From Algicella marina (GTDB taxonomy: Bacteria > Pseudomonadota > Alphaproteobacteria > Rhodobacterales > Rhodobacteraceae): 64,000 nt of DNA. Positions 1-9,156 of this stretch are shown in pieces. The first letter of the stretch is position 1. Every line of letters starts with the position of its first letter. The notes beneath the pieces are model-generated. The model did not search any database. It was not told the origin of the DNA and saw only the letters and a program-made list of their open reading frames with translations. Location: assembly GCF_009931615.1 (NCBI RefSeq), contig NZ_CP046620.1:3704501-3768500 (forward strand). The letters run 5' to 3'. A program made the position numbers and the translations under genes.

Positions 1-385
1 CGGCGAGAATCTCGAAGGCGATGGTCTGGAGCGCGTCTCCGGCGAGGATGGCGGTGGCATCGTCCCATTTCCGGTGCACGGTGGGTTTGCCGCGGCGCAG
101 GTCGTCATCATCCATCGCCGGCAGATCGTCATGGATCAGCGAATAGGCGTGCAGGCATTCCACCGCCGCCGCCGCGCGAACGGCCTGCGTTGGCGGTACG
201 TGGAACATGTTGCAGGTCTCGATCACGAAAAAGGCGCGCATGCGCTTGCCGCCGGACAGCGTTGCATAGCGCATGGCTTCCGTCAGCGGGCTGGAAGCCG
301 GCGGCAGCAACGCCTCCAGCGCCTCCTCGGTAGCGGTTGCGACCTGGCTCAACAGCGCGTGGAAATGGAGCGTCTCGGTATCCAT
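1..385 (-). CDS. ispA: (2E,6E)-farnesyl diphosphate synthase, 5' part only
   Basis: Makes farnesyl (or geranyl) diphosphate from isopentenyl and dimethylallyl diphosphate in the cytoplasm for quinone and polyprenol synthesis. Only the first 128 codons lie in the window; the gene runs off the left edge. The first aspartate-rich motif is present as DDLPAMDDDD near residues 86-95, the DDxxxxD spacing usual for bacterial short-chain prenyl synthases, and SGGKRMR near residues 44-50 is the conserved diphosphate-binding Lys/Arg stretch. I chose the ATG at 385-383 because it gives the usual family N-terminus. It lies 51 bases after xseB on the same strand, the common xseB-ispA order; dxs may follow outside the window. 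Confidence 0.95.
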   Translation of the reverse strand, partial: MDTETLHFHALLSQVATATEEALEALLPPASSPLTEAMRYATLSGGKRMRAFFVIETCNMFHVPPTQAVRAAAAVECLHAYSLIHDDLPAMDDDDLRRGKPTVHRKWDDATAILAGDALQTIAFEILA

Positions 386-436
386 CGCATCCGCTCTTGT
401 TTTCGGTGTTACGGCGCCGGCGTGCAGCACGGGCCG

Positions 437-679
437 TCAATCCACGGAGAGTGGTTTCGTGCCCGTCGCCTTGCCATCCGGCCCCTGCGTGATCTGGGCG
501 ACCTTTTCCTCGGCGGCGGCAAGCTTGGCTTCACAATGCTTCTTCAGTTCGGCGCCACGCTCATAGAGTGCAATTGACGCCTCCAGCGGGACGGATCCGG
601 ATTCCAGTTGCGAGACGACATCCTCCAGTGCGGCCATTGCGTCCTCGAAGGTCATCTCTGCAATCGGTGTGTCAGTCAC
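437..679 (-). CDS. xseB: Exodeoxyribonuclease VII small subunit
   Basis: Small subunit that assembles in several copies on XseA to form exonuclease VII, which degrades single-stranded DNA to oligonucleotides. The 80-residue length, the acidic start (FEDAMAALEDVVSQLESG) and the helical SLYERG-like segment (IALYERGAELKKHCE) are typical of XseB. The start is a GTG whose GTGA overlaps the TGA stop of the upstream hydrolase gene, so translation is probably coupled. xseA is not in the window, which is usual because the two subunits are often unlinked. Confidence 0.93.
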   Translation of the reverse strand: MTDTPIAEMTFEDAMAALEDVVSQLESGSVPLEASIALYERGAELKKHCEAKLAAAEEKVAQITQGPDGKATGTKPLSVD

Positions 680-1611
680 TTGGCGGCCTCCATCAGTGTG
701 CGGACATGCGCGGCAGCGGAACTTGCCAGCGCATCGAGATCGTAGCCGCCTTCGAGAGTGGAGACAACGCGGCCGCCGCAGAGCCCATCCGCCAGCCTGC
801 AGATTTCCCGCGTTGCCCAGGCGAAATCTTCCTCGATCAGGTTGAGATTGGCCAGTGGATCGTCGCGGTGCGCATCGAAGCCGGCGGAGATGATGATGAT
901 CTCGGGCTTGTGGGCCTCGACGGCAGGAAAGACGATCCTCTCATAGGATTTGCGGAAGAGCGTGCCGTCGGAGTTGGGTGGCAGGGGCACGTTGACGATC
1001 TGGCCGTGCGCGCCCTGCTCCTCCGGCTTGCCGGAACCGGGGTAGAGCGGGCTCTGGTGCGAGGAGGCGAACAGGATGTCGGCGTCGTCCCAGACGAGAT
1101 CCTGCGTGCCGTTGCCGTGGTGCACGTCGAAGTCGATGATCGCGGCGCGGGAAAGGCCATGGGCCCGCAGCGCGTGGCGGGCGGCGATCACGGCATTGCC
1201 GAACAGGCAAAAGCCCATCGGCGTCTGTTTTTCCGCATGGTGGCCGGGCGGTCGGGTGGCGCAGAATGCGTTGCCGACCTCGCCATCCAGCACCATGTCC
1301 ACGGCTTTCACATTGGCACCGACGGCGCGGAGCGCCGCGTTCAGGCTGCCGGGCGACATGTGCGTGTCGGGATCGAGCGAGATGGTCTCGTCCGCAGGCG
1401 CGGCGTTGCGGATCGCGGTGACATAGGCCTGCGGATGCGCAAGCAGGAGATGCGCGTCCTCGCCTAGCGGCGCCTCGACGCGCACCAACGGGGCGAATTC
1501 ATCCGTGGACAGCGCCCTGCTTACATATTCGAGGCGGGCAACCTGTTCGGGGTGGCCATACGGTGTGACGTGGCCGAGGCAATCGGCGTGGTGAAGAAGG
1601 GCTGTGCTCAT
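676..1611 (-). CDS. Histone deacetylase family (AcuC/AphA-like) zinc hydrolase
   Basis: Predicted cytoplasmic zinc-dependent deacetylase of the arginase/deacetylase fold, 311 residues, the usual size for bacterial class II HDAC-like amidohydrolases. The active-site signatures are visible: RPPGHHAE with the two catalytic histidines, DFDVHHGNGTQ with the Asp and His zinc ligands, SAGFDAHRDDPL with the third zinc ligand, and LEGGYD near the C-terminus with the usual Gly-Gly-Tyr. Substrate cannot be told from sequence; relatives act on acetylpolyamines or acetyl-lysine. It starts 10 bases after irr and overlaps xseB, so irr, this gene, xseB and ispA may be one transcript. Confidence 0.9.
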   Translation of the reverse strand: MSTALLHHADCLGHVTPYGHPEQVARLEYVSRALSTDEFAPLVRVEAPLGEDAHLLLAHPQAYVTAIRNAAPADETISLDPDTHMSPGSLNAALRAVGANVKAVDMVLDGEVGNAFCATRPPGHHAEKQTPMGFCLFGNAVIAARHALRAHGLSRAAIIDFDVHHGNGTQDLVWDDADILFASSHQSPLYPGSGKPEEQGAHGQIVNVPLPPNSDGTLFRKSYERIVFPAVEAHKPEIIIISAGFDAHRDDPLANLNLIEEDFAWATREICRLADGLCGGRVVSTLEGGYDLDALASSAAAHVRTLMEAAK

Positions 1612-1621
1612 GTCCGGGCGG

Positions 1622-2059
1622 TCAACGGGTTTTGCGAAGGCGGATCACGACATCGACCTTGGCGATCTCGCAGCCTTCAGGCGGTGTCGGCAGCGCCTCG
1701 ATCCGCACGCTGTCCACCGGCGCATCGGTGATGCGACCATCCTCTTCCCAGTAGTAGTGGGGATGATCATCGGTGCGTGTGTCGAAGTAGGACCGGTTGC
1801 CGTCGACCGTGACTTCCGTCATCAGACCGGCATCGCAGAAGGCGCGCAGCGTGTTGTAGACGGTCGCCAGCGATACGGCCTCGTCACTCTCTCCGGCGGC
1901 TTCGTGCAGGCTCTCGGCGGTGACGTGCCGGTTGCGGCCGTCGCCCACCAGCAGCGCGGCAAGCGTCAGGCGCTGGCGCGTGGGTCGCAGACCCGCCTCC
2001 GTCAGCCATGCGGCCGCGCGGGTTTTCGGATCGTTCAAATCAGATGCGGCATCACTCAT
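1622..2059 (-). CDS. irr: Fur-family iron/heme-responsive regulator, Irr type
   Basis: DNA-binding regulator of the Fur superfamily, 145 residues. A winged helix ([14 protein letters not shown], then [12 protein letters not shown]) is followed by a dimerisation part with a His-rich segment [14 protein letters not shown]. Irr proteins of alphaproteobacteria carry this metal or heme-sensing His cluster in place of classical Fur ligands, and irr next to fabA-fabB-fabI is a conserved arrangement in this class; both support Irr over Fur, Zur or PerR. The start is the ATG at 2059-2057, because longer readings lack the family N-terminus and run into the fabA promoter. Divergent from fabA across 175 bases. 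Confidence 0.8.
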   Translation of the reverse strand: MSDAASDLNDPKTRAAAWLTEAGLRPTRQRLTLAALLVGDGRNRHVTAESLHEAAGESDEAVSLATVYNTLRAFCDAGLMTEVTVDGNRSYFDTRTDDHPHYYWEEDGRITDAPVDSVRIEALPTPPEGCEIAKVDVVIRLRKTR

Positions 2060-2234
2060 GGCGCAAGATATAACGTGCTTGGCCGGGCTTTGGCGAGTCC
2101 CCGCGCGGATTTTTCGCCTGCGTGGCATGGCCGCACGCCGGTTTCGGAAGGCTTGCACCTGTTCCACCGCGTCTGATAGGAGAGGCGAAACGCAGAAAGG
2201 CGTGCAAAGAGGCCGGGACAGGAAGACGCACAGC

Positions 2235-2741
2235 ATGGCAGAGAGACCGACCAGTTTTGATTTCGAGGGCCTGATGGAATGCGCGCGGGGCGAGCTTTTC
2301 GGCCCGGGCAATCCGCAACTGCCGGCGCCGCCGATGCTGATGATGGACCGCGTCACGGAAATATCCGCCGACGGCGGCAGTACCGGCAAGGGCCACGTGA
2401 TTGCCGAATTCGACATTCGCCCGGACCTCTGGTTCTTCGAATGCCATTTCCTCGGTGATCCGGTGATGCCCGGTTGCCTCGGCCTCGATGCGCTCTGGCA
2501 GTTGACCGGCTTCAACCTCGGATGGCGCGGCATGCAGGGCAAGGGCCGGGCACTCGGCGTCGGCGAGGTCAAGTTCACCGGCATGGTGGTGCCGACGACG
2601 AAACTGGTGACCTATGAAGTCGATTTTACCCGTGTCATCGACCGCAAACTCAAGCTCGGCCTCGCGAACGGGCTCGTGAAGGCGGACGGCGAGACGATCT
2701 TCACGGCCACCGACATGAAGGTGGGCGTGTTTCAGGAATAG
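2235..2741 (+). CDS. fabA: 3-hydroxydecanoyl-ACP dehydratase/isomerase
   Basis: Dehydrates 3-hydroxydecanoyl-ACP and isomerises the trans-2 product to cis-3-decenoyl-ACP, the branch point to unsaturated fatty acids. The product has 168 residues. The hot-dog helix motif [20 protein letters not shown] contains the catalytic His71 and Asp85, within one position of the E. coli enzyme numbering. The ATG at 2235 gives MAERPTSF, a usual family start; the reading frame stays open further upstream but that part does not resemble FabA. It precedes fabB and fabI on the same strand, the standard unsaturated-fatty-acid set. Confidence 0.96.
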   Translation: MAERPTSFDFEGLMECARGELFGPGNPQLPAPPMLMMDRVTEISADGGSTGKGHVIAEFDIRPDLWFFECHFLGDPVMPGCLGLDALWQLTGFNLGWRGMQGKGRALGVGEVKFTGMVVPTTKLVTYEVDFTRVIDRKLKLGLANGLVKADGETIFTATDMKVGVFQE

Positions 2742-2904
2742 GTTTTGACGGCGTTGCAGGACGTGTTCGGCGAGGGGTGAAGACAATGCGCTCTTTCATC
2801 TTTCACGAAATATCCCCGCCGGAGGCAAAAACTCTTGTAATACCGGCCAAGAGATCAAACGTACTCGGGCGGAGTGCGATCAGAAAGCAAGGGGAGGTGC
2901 GGTC

Positions 2905-4131
2905 ATGAAGCGCGTCGTCATCACGGGATTGGGGATCGTTTCTTCGATCGGGAATTCGGCCGAAGCGGTCCTGGCGTCCCTGAAACAGGGCAAGTCGGGC
3001 ATCAGTTTCGCCGAGGACTACGCGGAGCACGGCTTCCGCAGCCAGGTTCACGGTCAGCCGGACATCGACATCACCGAACACATCGACAAGCGCAACCTGC
3101 GCTTCATGGGTGATGGCGCGGCCTACAACTTCATCGCCATGGAGCAGGCGATTGCAGACAGCGGCCTGGAAGACAGCGATGTCTCCAACGAGCGGACGGG
3201 GCTGGTGATGGGGTCCGGCGGACCTTCTACCAAGAGTTTCTTTCGCGCCCACAACATCGTGCGTGAAACAGGCAGCCCCAAACGGATCGGCCCCTTCGGT
3301 GTGACCAAGGGCATGAGTTCGACCAATTCCGCCTGTCTTGCGACACCATTCAAGATCAAGGGTGTCAACTATTCGATCACGTCCGCCTGCTCCACCTCCG
3401 CCCATTGCATCGGCAACGGGGTCGAGCAGATCCAGATGGGCAAGCAGGACATCGTCTTTGCCGGCGGCGGCGAGGAGCTGGACTGGACGCTTTCGTGCCT
3501 GTTCGATGCGATGGGGGCGATGAGTTCTAAATACAACGACACCCCTTCCACCGCATCCCGCGCCTATGACGCCACCCGCGACGGATTTGTCATCGCCGGC
3601 GGCGGCGGTGTCGTCGTGCTGGAGGAACTGGAGCATGCGAAGGCACGCGGTGCGAAGATCTACGCCGAGGTCACCGGCTACGGCGCCACGTCCGACGGCT
3701 ACGACATGGTCGCCCCCTCCGGTGAGGGGGGAGAGCGTTCCATGCGGCTGGCGCTGGGCACCATCGGCGACCGGAAGGTAACCTATATCAACAGTCACGG
3801 CACCTCGACGCCGGTGGGCGATGTGGGCGAAGTCGAGGCCGTCCGGCGGATTTTCGGCGAGGGTCAGACGCCCCTGATCTCCTCGACCAAGTCCCTGACG
3901 GGTCATTCCCTCGGCGCGACCGGCGTGCAGGAGGCAATTTACTGCCTGCTGATGCTGCAGAACGATTTCATCACCGCGAGTGCGCATATCACCGAACTCG
4001 ACCCTGCCCTGAAGCCGGAGGAGATCGCGCTGGAGCGCGTCGACGGCGTGGCGCACGACACCATTCTTTCAAACAGTTTCGGCTTTGGCGGAACCAACGC
4101 AACGCTCGCCCTGAGCCGGTACCAGGATTGA
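2905..4131 (+). CDS. fabB: Beta-ketoacyl-ACP synthase I
   Basis: Condensing enzyme that elongates the cis-3-decenoyl-ACP made by FabA with malonyl-ACP. The length of 408 residues is normal. The thiolase-fold triad is complete: Cys162 in [11 protein letters not shown], His298 in [12 protein letters not shown] and His334 in [11 protein letters not shown], with the C-terminal [12 protein letters not shown] loop. A good ribosome binding site (aggggaggtgc) precedes the ATG. It sits between fabA and fabI; the 163-base gap after fabA holds no gene and could carry its own promoter. Confidence 0.96.
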   Translation: MKRVVITGLGIVSSIGNSAEAVLASLKQGKSGISFAEDYAEHGFRSQVHGQPDIDITEHIDKRNLRFMGDGAAYNFIAMEQAIADSGLEDSDVSNERTGLVMGSGGPSTKSFFRAHNIVRETGSPKRIGPFGVTKGMSSTNSACLATPFKIKGVNYSITSACSTSAHCIGNGVEQIQMGKQDIVFAGGGEELDWTLSCLFDAMGAMSSKYNDTPSTASRAYDATRDGFVIAGGGGVVVLEELEHAKARGAKIYAEVTGYGATSDGYDMVAPSGEGGERSMRLALGTIGDRKVTYINSHGTSTPVGDVGEVEAVRRIFGEGQTPLISSTKSLTGHSLGATGVQEAIYCLLMLQNDFITASAHITELDPALKPEEIALERVDGVAHDTILSNSFGFGGTNATLALSRYQD

Positions 4132-4135
4132 TCCC

Positions 4136-4924
4136 ATGGCAGATCTGATGAAAGGCAAACGCGGCCTCGTAATGGGCGTCGCGAACGAGAAATCCATCGC
4201 ATGGGGAATCGCGCAGGCGTTGGCTGCCGAGGGGGCGGAGATGGCCTTCACCTATCAGGGCGAAGGGTTCGGACGGCGCGTGCAGCCGCTGGCAGAAAGT
4301 CTTGGCGCCAGCCTCGTGCTGCCGGCCGACGTGCAGGACGACGCCTCATTGGACACGCTGTTCGCGACGCTGGAGAAAGAGTGGGGCGGAATCGATTTTC
4401 TGGTTCACGCCATCGCCTTTTCCGACAAGTCGGAGCTGACAGGGCGGTTCGTCAATGCGACTCGCGCCAACTTCCTGAACTCTCTGGATATCTCCTGTTA
4501 TTCTCTCGTCGATCTCACGCGCAGGGCGGCACCTCTGATGAAGGAGGGCGGTTCGATCATCACGCTGACCTATATGGGTTCGCAGCGGATCACGCCGAAC
4601 TACAACGTCATGGGCGTGGCCAAGGCGGCGCTGGAAAGCGCGGTGCGCTATCTTGCCAATGATCTCGGTCCTGACGGCATTCGCATCAACGCCATCAGCC
4701 CGGGACCGATGCGCACGCTGGCTGGCGCGGCCATCGGCGGTGCGCGCCGGGTCTACAAGCATTGCGAAGTGAACGCCCCGCTGCGCTCCAACGCGACGCT
4801 GGAGGCCGTTGGCGGTGCGGCTGTCTATCTGCTTTCCGACCTGAGTGCCTGCACGACGGGTGAGAATATCTTCGTTGACGGCGGTTATCACATCACGGGC
4901 GTGGCGTTGGCCGAAACTCTGTGA
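4136..4924 (+). CDS. fabI: Enoyl-ACP reductase (NADH)
   Basis: Reduces trans-2-enoyl-ACP in the last step of each fatty acid elongation cycle. The product has 262 residues and an N-terminal nucleotide site, GVANEKSIAWGIA. The catalytic residues fall at Tyr146, Tyr156 and Lys163 in TYMGSQ and YNVMGVAK, the same numbers as in E. coli FabI, so it belongs to the triclosan-target class. It begins 4 bases after the fabB stop and its own stop overlaps the start of the next gene, so fabB, fabI and the downstream protease gene are probably co-translated. Confidence 0.96.
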   Translation: MADLMKGKRGLVMGVANEKSIAWGIAQALAAEGAEMAFTYQGEGFGRRVQPLAESLGASLVLPADVQDDASLDTLFATLEKEWGGIDFLVHAIAFSDKSELTGRFVNATRANFLNSLDISCYSLVDLTRRAAPLMKEGGSIITLTYMGSQRITPNYNVMGVAKAALESAVRYLANDLGPDGIRINAISPGPMRTLAGAAIGGARRVYKHCEVNAPLRSNATLEAVGGAAVYLLSDLSACTTGENIFVDGGYHITGVALAETL

Positions 4925-5706
4925 CGCTGGCCTGGGTACTGTTGGCGGGTGTCACCGCGCTGACATGGGCCGTGCTGCGCGGAGGCTGGCGGCAGCGGCT
5001 GGCGCAAATGGATATGCGACCCGAGGGCAATGCCCTGTTCACGGGAATCCTGGCCGTCGGCGCCGCAATCTGGTTTTTCGGCATCGAGGGCGGGCTGGCG
5101 CTGTCACTCACGATCGCCATTCACGAATACGGGCATGTTGCCGCTTTTCGCGTGGCTGGCCACCCGGACGCGACGTTCCGGCTGATTCCCCTGATCGGTG
5201 GCGTTGCCATTTCCCGCAAGAGCCCTGCCAGCGACCTGCATGACCTCTACATTACCATCATGGGGCCGGGCATCTGCCTCGGGTTGATGGCAGCGGCATG
5301 GATGCTGCTGCAGACAGAGCTGGCCTATATCCCGCATGTCGGCCAGTTCCTCTATTACCTTGCGGCCTTTACGGGCGGACTGAACTTCTTCAACCTGCTG
5401 CCGATTTACCCGCTCGACGGCGGCAAGATCTTCTGGCTGATCTTCGGGCGTTATGCGCCAGCGATTGCCCGCTATGTCCTGTTCGCGATGACAGGGGTGA
5501 TCCTGTTGCTGGCGATCCTGCGGTTTTCGCTGTTCATCTTCATCCTTGCCCTGTTCTCGTTTCAGGCGCTGCGGCAGATCGGCCACGGGCGGCACCGGAT
5601 GCGGCCGATGAGCCACGGGCAGGCGCTGATGGCGACCGGAGCGTGGCTGGCGATGCTCGTGTCATTCGCCCTTGGCGGCCTGTCGTTCCTGCTGGCGCAA
5701 GCCTGA
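4921..5706 (+). CDS. M50 / site-2-protease-like membrane metalloprotease
   Basis: Predicted polytopic membrane zinc protease, 261 residues with about six hydrophobic segments. The zinc site HEYGH (His68, Glu69, His72) lies in a membrane segment, and the second signature LLPIYPLDGGKIF supplies Asp166 as the third ligand; this pair of motifs defines the M50 fold. There is no PDZ domain, unlike RseP, so it resembles the short family often annotated only as metalloprotease. The GTG start at 4921 overlaps the fabI stop, coupling a membrane protease to fatty acid synthesis. The substrate is unknown. Confidence 0.85.
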   Translation: MTLAWVLLAGVTALTWAVLRGGWRQRLAQMDMRPEGNALFTGILAVGAAIWFFGIEGGLALSLTIAIHEYGHVAAFRVAGHPDATFRLIPLIGGVAISRKSPASDLHDLYITIMGPGICLGLMAAAWMLLQTELAYIPHVGQFLYYLAAFTGGLNFFNLLPIYPLDGGKIFWLIFGRYAPAIARYVLFAMTGVILLLAILRFSLFIFILALFSFQALRQIGHGRHRMRPMSHGQALMATGAWLAMLVSFALGGLSFLLAQA

Positions 5707-5709
5707 GGA

Positions 5710-6156
5710 TCATCGCCGCGTGGCGCGGCGGACGTAGAACTGATCGCCGGGGCTGTAGAGCCGGGCCACGGCGTCTGCCGGTGACATCCAGAGCGGCCGG
5801 TGATCCGGCTCCCGTGGCGGGCCGTGGCGTGGGCCGGCGGCGGCGAGGTAGATGTGGCAGATCTTCTGTGCCCAAAGATCGTAGTCGGGCATGTAGGTGA
5901 ATCGCTGGTAGGTGCCGAGGCGGCGCAGACCGAACAGGCGGTAGCCGGTTTCCTCCAGCGCTTCGCGGTGCAGGGCACCGACAGGGCTTTCGCCGGGGTC
6001 GATGCCGCCACCGGGCAACTGGATTTCGGGTTCGGGCAGACGGTCGCCATCCTGTTCCGTCACGAGGATGCGGTCGCCGCGCAGAATCACCGCGTATGCC
6101 CCCGGTCGGGCGGTGTAGCGCTGGTGGCGGAAGGGCGGCTCTCCGAAACGTCTCAT
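5710..6156 (-). CDS. Nudix hydrolase
   Basis: Small Nudix hydrolase, about 148 residues, cleaving a nucleoside-diphosphate-linked substrate that cannot be named. The Nudix box is complete: GGGIDPGES followed by REALEETGY with the catalytic REuxEExGu pattern. I prefer the ATG at 6156-6154 (MRRFGEPPF) because the family core begins soon after; the frame is open to 6216 and a 20-residue longer form is possible. It is convergent with the M50 gene (3-base gap) and divergent from hslO. Confidence 0.85.
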   Translation of the reverse strand: MRRFGEPPFRHQRYTARPGAYAVILRGDRILVTEQDGDRLPEPEIQLPGGGIDPGESPVGALHREALEETGYRLFGLRRLGTYQRFTYMPDYDLWAQKICHIYLAAAGPRHGPPREPDHRPLWMSPADAVARLYSPGDQFYVRRATRR

Positions 6157-6274
6157 GGGCTTTCGGGTGCCATACTTCACGGCGGAATGCACGCCGCAAT
6201 CGGCCGGGGTTTGCATTCACGGGGGGAGCGCTTATGTGATGCGGCTTGAGGCCACGGAGCCAGTGGAGACAGCC

Positions 6275-7258
6275 ATGAACCAGCATACAGACAGATGGGA
6301 CGATACCGTTCTGCCCTTCCAGCTCGACCGCGCGGACATTCGCGGCCGGGTGGCGCGGATGGACGAGACGCTGGAAAAGATCCTTTCGCAGCATGACTAT
6401 CCGGCGCCTGTCGCGGCACTGGTTGCCGAAGCGGTGTTGCTGACGGGTCTTATCGGCCAGACCATAGATCTGCGCTGGAAGCTGTCGCTGCAGATTCGCG
6501 GCGACGGGCCGATCCGGCTGATCGCGACCGACTATTTCGGTCCGACGAAGGAGGGGCGGCCGGCGCGTCTGCGCGCCTATGCGGGCTTCGACGAGAACCG
6601 TCTGGCGGAGGGTGAAGGCCAGACCCCGTTCGAGATGGTGGGCAAGGGCATGTTTGCGATCCTGATAGACCAGGGTCAGGGCACCACGCCCTATCAGGGG
6701 ATCACGCCGCTTGCGGGTGGTTCGCTGGCCTCCTGCGCCGAGACCTATTTTGCCCAGTCGGAACAGTTGGCAACCCAGTTCGCACTGGCCATGGGTGTGG
6801 CCGCGGAACCGGGAGGCGAGGAGCAATGGCGTGCCGGGGGCGTGATGCTCCAGCACATGCCCAAGGCTTCGCCCTTTGCCAAGAAAGAGGCGACGGGTGA
6901 GGAAGGCCTGCTTGCGGCTTCCGACATGCTGGACGGGGATGACGAGGAGAATTGGGTGCGGGCAACGACGCTGCTGGAAACAGTGGAGGAGACCGAACTC
7001 ATCGGTCCCCATGTCAGCCCCGACCAGTTGCTGCTGCGTCTGTTCCACGAAGAGACGCCGCGGGTCTACGAAGCCCAGCCGGTGGAGTTCGGCTGTACCT
7101 GCGGGCCGGAGAAGGTGATCCAGTCGATGTCGATCTACTCGGCCAAGGACATCGGTCACATGACCAACGACGATGGCCGGGTGACGGCGGATTGCCAGTT
7201 CTGCGGTGCGCATTACGAGTTCGACCCGAAGACGCTGGGATTTGAGGCAGAAAAGTAG
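6275..7258 (+). CDS. hslO: Hsp33 redox-regulated chaperone
   Basis: Cytoplasmic holdase activated by oxidative stress plus unfolding. The product has 327 residues; the C-terminal zinc site is intact, with CTC in FGCTCGPEK and CQFC in ADCQFCGAHYEF. The start at 6275 (MNQHTDRW) follows a ggag ribosome binding site; the frame is open upstream but that stretch overlaps the divergent Nudix gene and has no Hsp33 likeness. An intrinsic hairpin follows the stop. Confidence 0.95.
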   Translation: MNQHTDRWDDTVLPFQLDRADIRGRVARMDETLEKILSQHDYPAPVAALVAEAVLLTGLIGQTIDLRWKLSLQIRGDGPIRLIATDYFGPTKEGRPARLRAYAGFDENRLAEGEGQTPFEMVGKGMFAILIDQGQGTTPYQGITPLAGGSLASCAETYFAQSEQLATQFALAMGVAAEPGGEEQWRAGGVMLQHMPKASPFAKKEATGEEGLLAASDMLDGDDEENWVRATTLLETVEETELIGPHVSPDQLLLRLFHEETPRVYEAQPVEFGCTCGPEKVIQSMSIYSAKDIGHMTNDDGRVTADCQFCGAHYEFDPKTLGFEAEK

Positions 7259-7266
7259 AACGGCGG

Positions 7267-7294
7267 GCGGCGGCCACTTTACGGCCGCCGCTTT
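7267..7294 (+). terminator. Hairpin terminator after hslO
   Basis: A perfect 9-bp GC stem, gcggcggcc (7267-7275) with ggccgccgc (7283-7291), closes a 7-base loop and is followed by only three T before C. It stands 8 bases after the hslO stop. The weak U tract makes it a moderate rather than strong intrinsic terminator. Confidence 0.6.
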
Positions 7295-7326
7295 CCTGCG
7301 ATCTTCCCTTGCCCTCCCGCACCGGC

Positions 7327-7959
7327 ATGGCCATCTTCGCGGCGATGGATATCCAACGGCTCACCTATGCGGAGCTTGCGCGGCGGCTGGAACGCCCGGC
7401 TGCGCAGGCCTCTTCCGATTTCGATCTGATCCCGGGGCTCAAGAGCCTGCCGGAGGAGGCGCTGCGCCCGGCCGCCGTGCTGGTGCCGCTGCGGCAGGGG
7501 CCGGATGGATTGCAGGTTGTGCTGACGCGGCGGTCGCGACACCTGCGCCACCACCCCGGTCAGATCGCCTTTCCCGGTGGCAAGATCGACGATGACGACG
7601 GCGGGTCGGCGGCCGCGGCTGCCCTGCGCGAGGCGGAAGAGGAGATCGGGCTGAGCGCTGCCGAGACCGACATCCTGGGCACGCTCGCGCCGCATCACAC
7701 CGTGACACGGTTTCGCGTCACTCCGATCGTTGCCAGAATTCCGGCGGATTTTGTCGGCGTGCCCGAAGAGGGAGAAGTCGAGGAGATCTTCGAGGTGCCG
7801 CTGTCCTTTCTGCTGGACCCCGCCAATCTGCAGATCCAGTCGCGCGTGTGGCAGGGTACGGAGCGGCGCTACTACGTCATTCCCTATGGCCCCTATTATG
7901 TCTGGGGGGCGACAGCGCGGATGCTGAAGGGCTTCGCCGACCACCTGGGGGTGGCGTGA
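7327..7959 (+). CDS. CoA pyrophosphatase-type Nudix hydrolase
   Basis: Likely hydrolyses coenzyme A and acyl-CoA to 3',5'-ADP and phosphopantetheine derivatives, as NudL/PCD1-type enzymes do. The arrangement HPGQIAFPGGKID followed by REAEEEIGL joins the Nudix box to the upstream motif characteristic of the CoA subfamily. About 210 residues, a usual length. No start has a convincing ribosome binding site: TTG 7309, ATG 7327 and ATG 7345 are all in frame, and I list 7327. The ATGA at the end couples it to cca. Confidence 0.82.
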   Translation: MAIFAAMDIQRLTYAELARRLERPAAQASSDFDLIPGLKSLPEEALRPAAVLVPLRQGPDGLQVVLTRRSRHLRHHPGQIAFPGGKIDDDDGGSAAAAALREAEEEIGLSAAETDILGTLAPHHTVTRFRVTPIVARIPADFVGVPEEGEVEEIFEVPLSFLLDPANLQIQSRVWQGTERRYYVIPYGPYYVWGATARMLKGFADHLGVA

Positions 7960-9119
7960 TGCGCATTGCCCCGTCATGGCTGGACAGATCGGCGACCCGG
8001 GCTGTTGCAGCGGCGCTGCACGGGCGGTTCCACTTCGTCGGCGGCTGCGTGCGCGACGCGGTGCTGGGCAGGGACGCCGCCGACATCGATATCGCCACTC
8101 CGTTGCCGCCCGAGGAAGTACAGGCGCTGGCCGAGGCCGCGGGCCTGCGCACCGTGCCCACCGGTATTGCCCACGGTACGGTGACCGTCATCGCGGATGA
8201 CATGCGGTTTGAGGTGACGACGTATCGCCGCGATGTTTCGACAGATGGTCGCCGGGCGACAGTGGCCTTTAGCGACAGCCTGGCGGAGGATGCCGCCCGC
8301 AGGGATTTCACGATGAATGCGCTGTATGCCGCGGCAGACGGCGAGTTGACGGACCCGGAGGGTGGGTTGGAAGATCTTGCCGCCGGGCTGGTGCGCTTCA
8401 TCGGTGATCCGTCCCGGCGCATTCGCGAGGATTACCTGCGCAGCCTGCGGTTCTTCCGTTTCTACGCCTGGTACGGCGATGCCGGGCAGGGGCTGGACCC
8501 CGACGGCATGGCGGCTGTTGCTGCCAACCTCGACGGCATCCCGAGGCTTTCTGCGGAACGGGTGGGAGCGGAGATGCGCAAGCTTCTGGCCGCGCCCGAC
8601 CCCGCGCCGTCGGTTTCGGCCATGGCGATTTCCGGCCTCCTGCCGCTGTTGCTGCCGGGCGCGGAGCCGCGCTTTCTGCCGCCGCTGGTGCATCTGGAGA
8701 CGGAGGCCGGGGCGGGGCCGCGATGGCAGCGACGACTCGCGGTATTGGGCCTGGAAGACAGGACGGAGGCCCTGCGGTTGTCGAAGGCCGAAGCGCGGGA
8801 GCTTGCGGTGTTGGCCGATGCCTTGCGGGCGGATACGCCGCTGGCCGAACTGGCCTACAGACACGGCCGCGCGGCGGCGGAGGATGCCGCCCTTGTGCGC
8901 GGCGCCGGCCTCGGCGCCATGCCGCCCGACTGGCAGGCGCGGATCGCGTTGGGTGAGGGCCAGCGTTTCCCCCTTGCCGCCGAAGACCTGTTGGCGAAAT
9001 ATGGGCAGGGGCAAGCGCTGGGAGCAGCCTTGAGGCGTCTGGAGGCGCTGTGGATTGCCGAGGATTTTCGGCCCGATCGGGATGCGCTGCTGGTGATTGA
9101 CAGAGATGGGGGTGTCTGA
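7959..9119 (+). CDS. cca: tRNA nucleotidyltransferase / poly(A) polymerase family (CCA-adding)
   Basis: Adds or repairs the 3' CCA end of tRNA. The 386-residue protein has the class II nucleotidyltransferase head: HFVGGCVRDAVLG with the GG motif, ADIDIAT with the two metal-binding aspartates, then RRDFTMNAL and the RIREDYLRSLRFFRFYAW segment of the neck domain. No HD phosphohydrolase domain is present, in line with the short alphaproteobacterial enzymes. The ATG at 7959 overlaps the stop of the CoA Nudix gene. Confidence 0.9.
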   Translation: MRIAPSWLDRSATRAVAAALHGRFHFVGGCVRDAVLGRDAADIDIATPLPPEEVQALAEAAGLRTVPTGIAHGTVTVIADDMRFEVTTYRRDVSTDGRRATVAFSDSLAEDAARRDFTMNALYAAADGELTDPEGGLEDLAAGLVRFIGDPSRRIREDYLRSLRFFRFYAWYGDAGQGLDPDGMAAVAANLDGIPRLSAERVGAEMRKLLAAPDPAPSVSAMAISGLLPLLLPGAEPRFLPPLVHLETEAGAGPRWQRRLAVLGLEDRTEALRLSKAEARELAVLADALRADTPLAELAYRHGRAAAEDAALVRGAGLGAMPPDWQARIALGEGQRFPLAAEDLLAKYGQGQALGAALRRLEALWIAEDFRPDRDALLVIDRDGGV

Positions 9120-9156
9120 AAGGGTCTGCAACGCTGACCTTTCCGTGAGTTCTCCG

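Noticed and set aside
5540-7213. 557-codon open frame on the minus strand
   Set aside because: Overlaps the Nudix gene in a different frame and hslO in antisense; low-complexity Arg-rich product.
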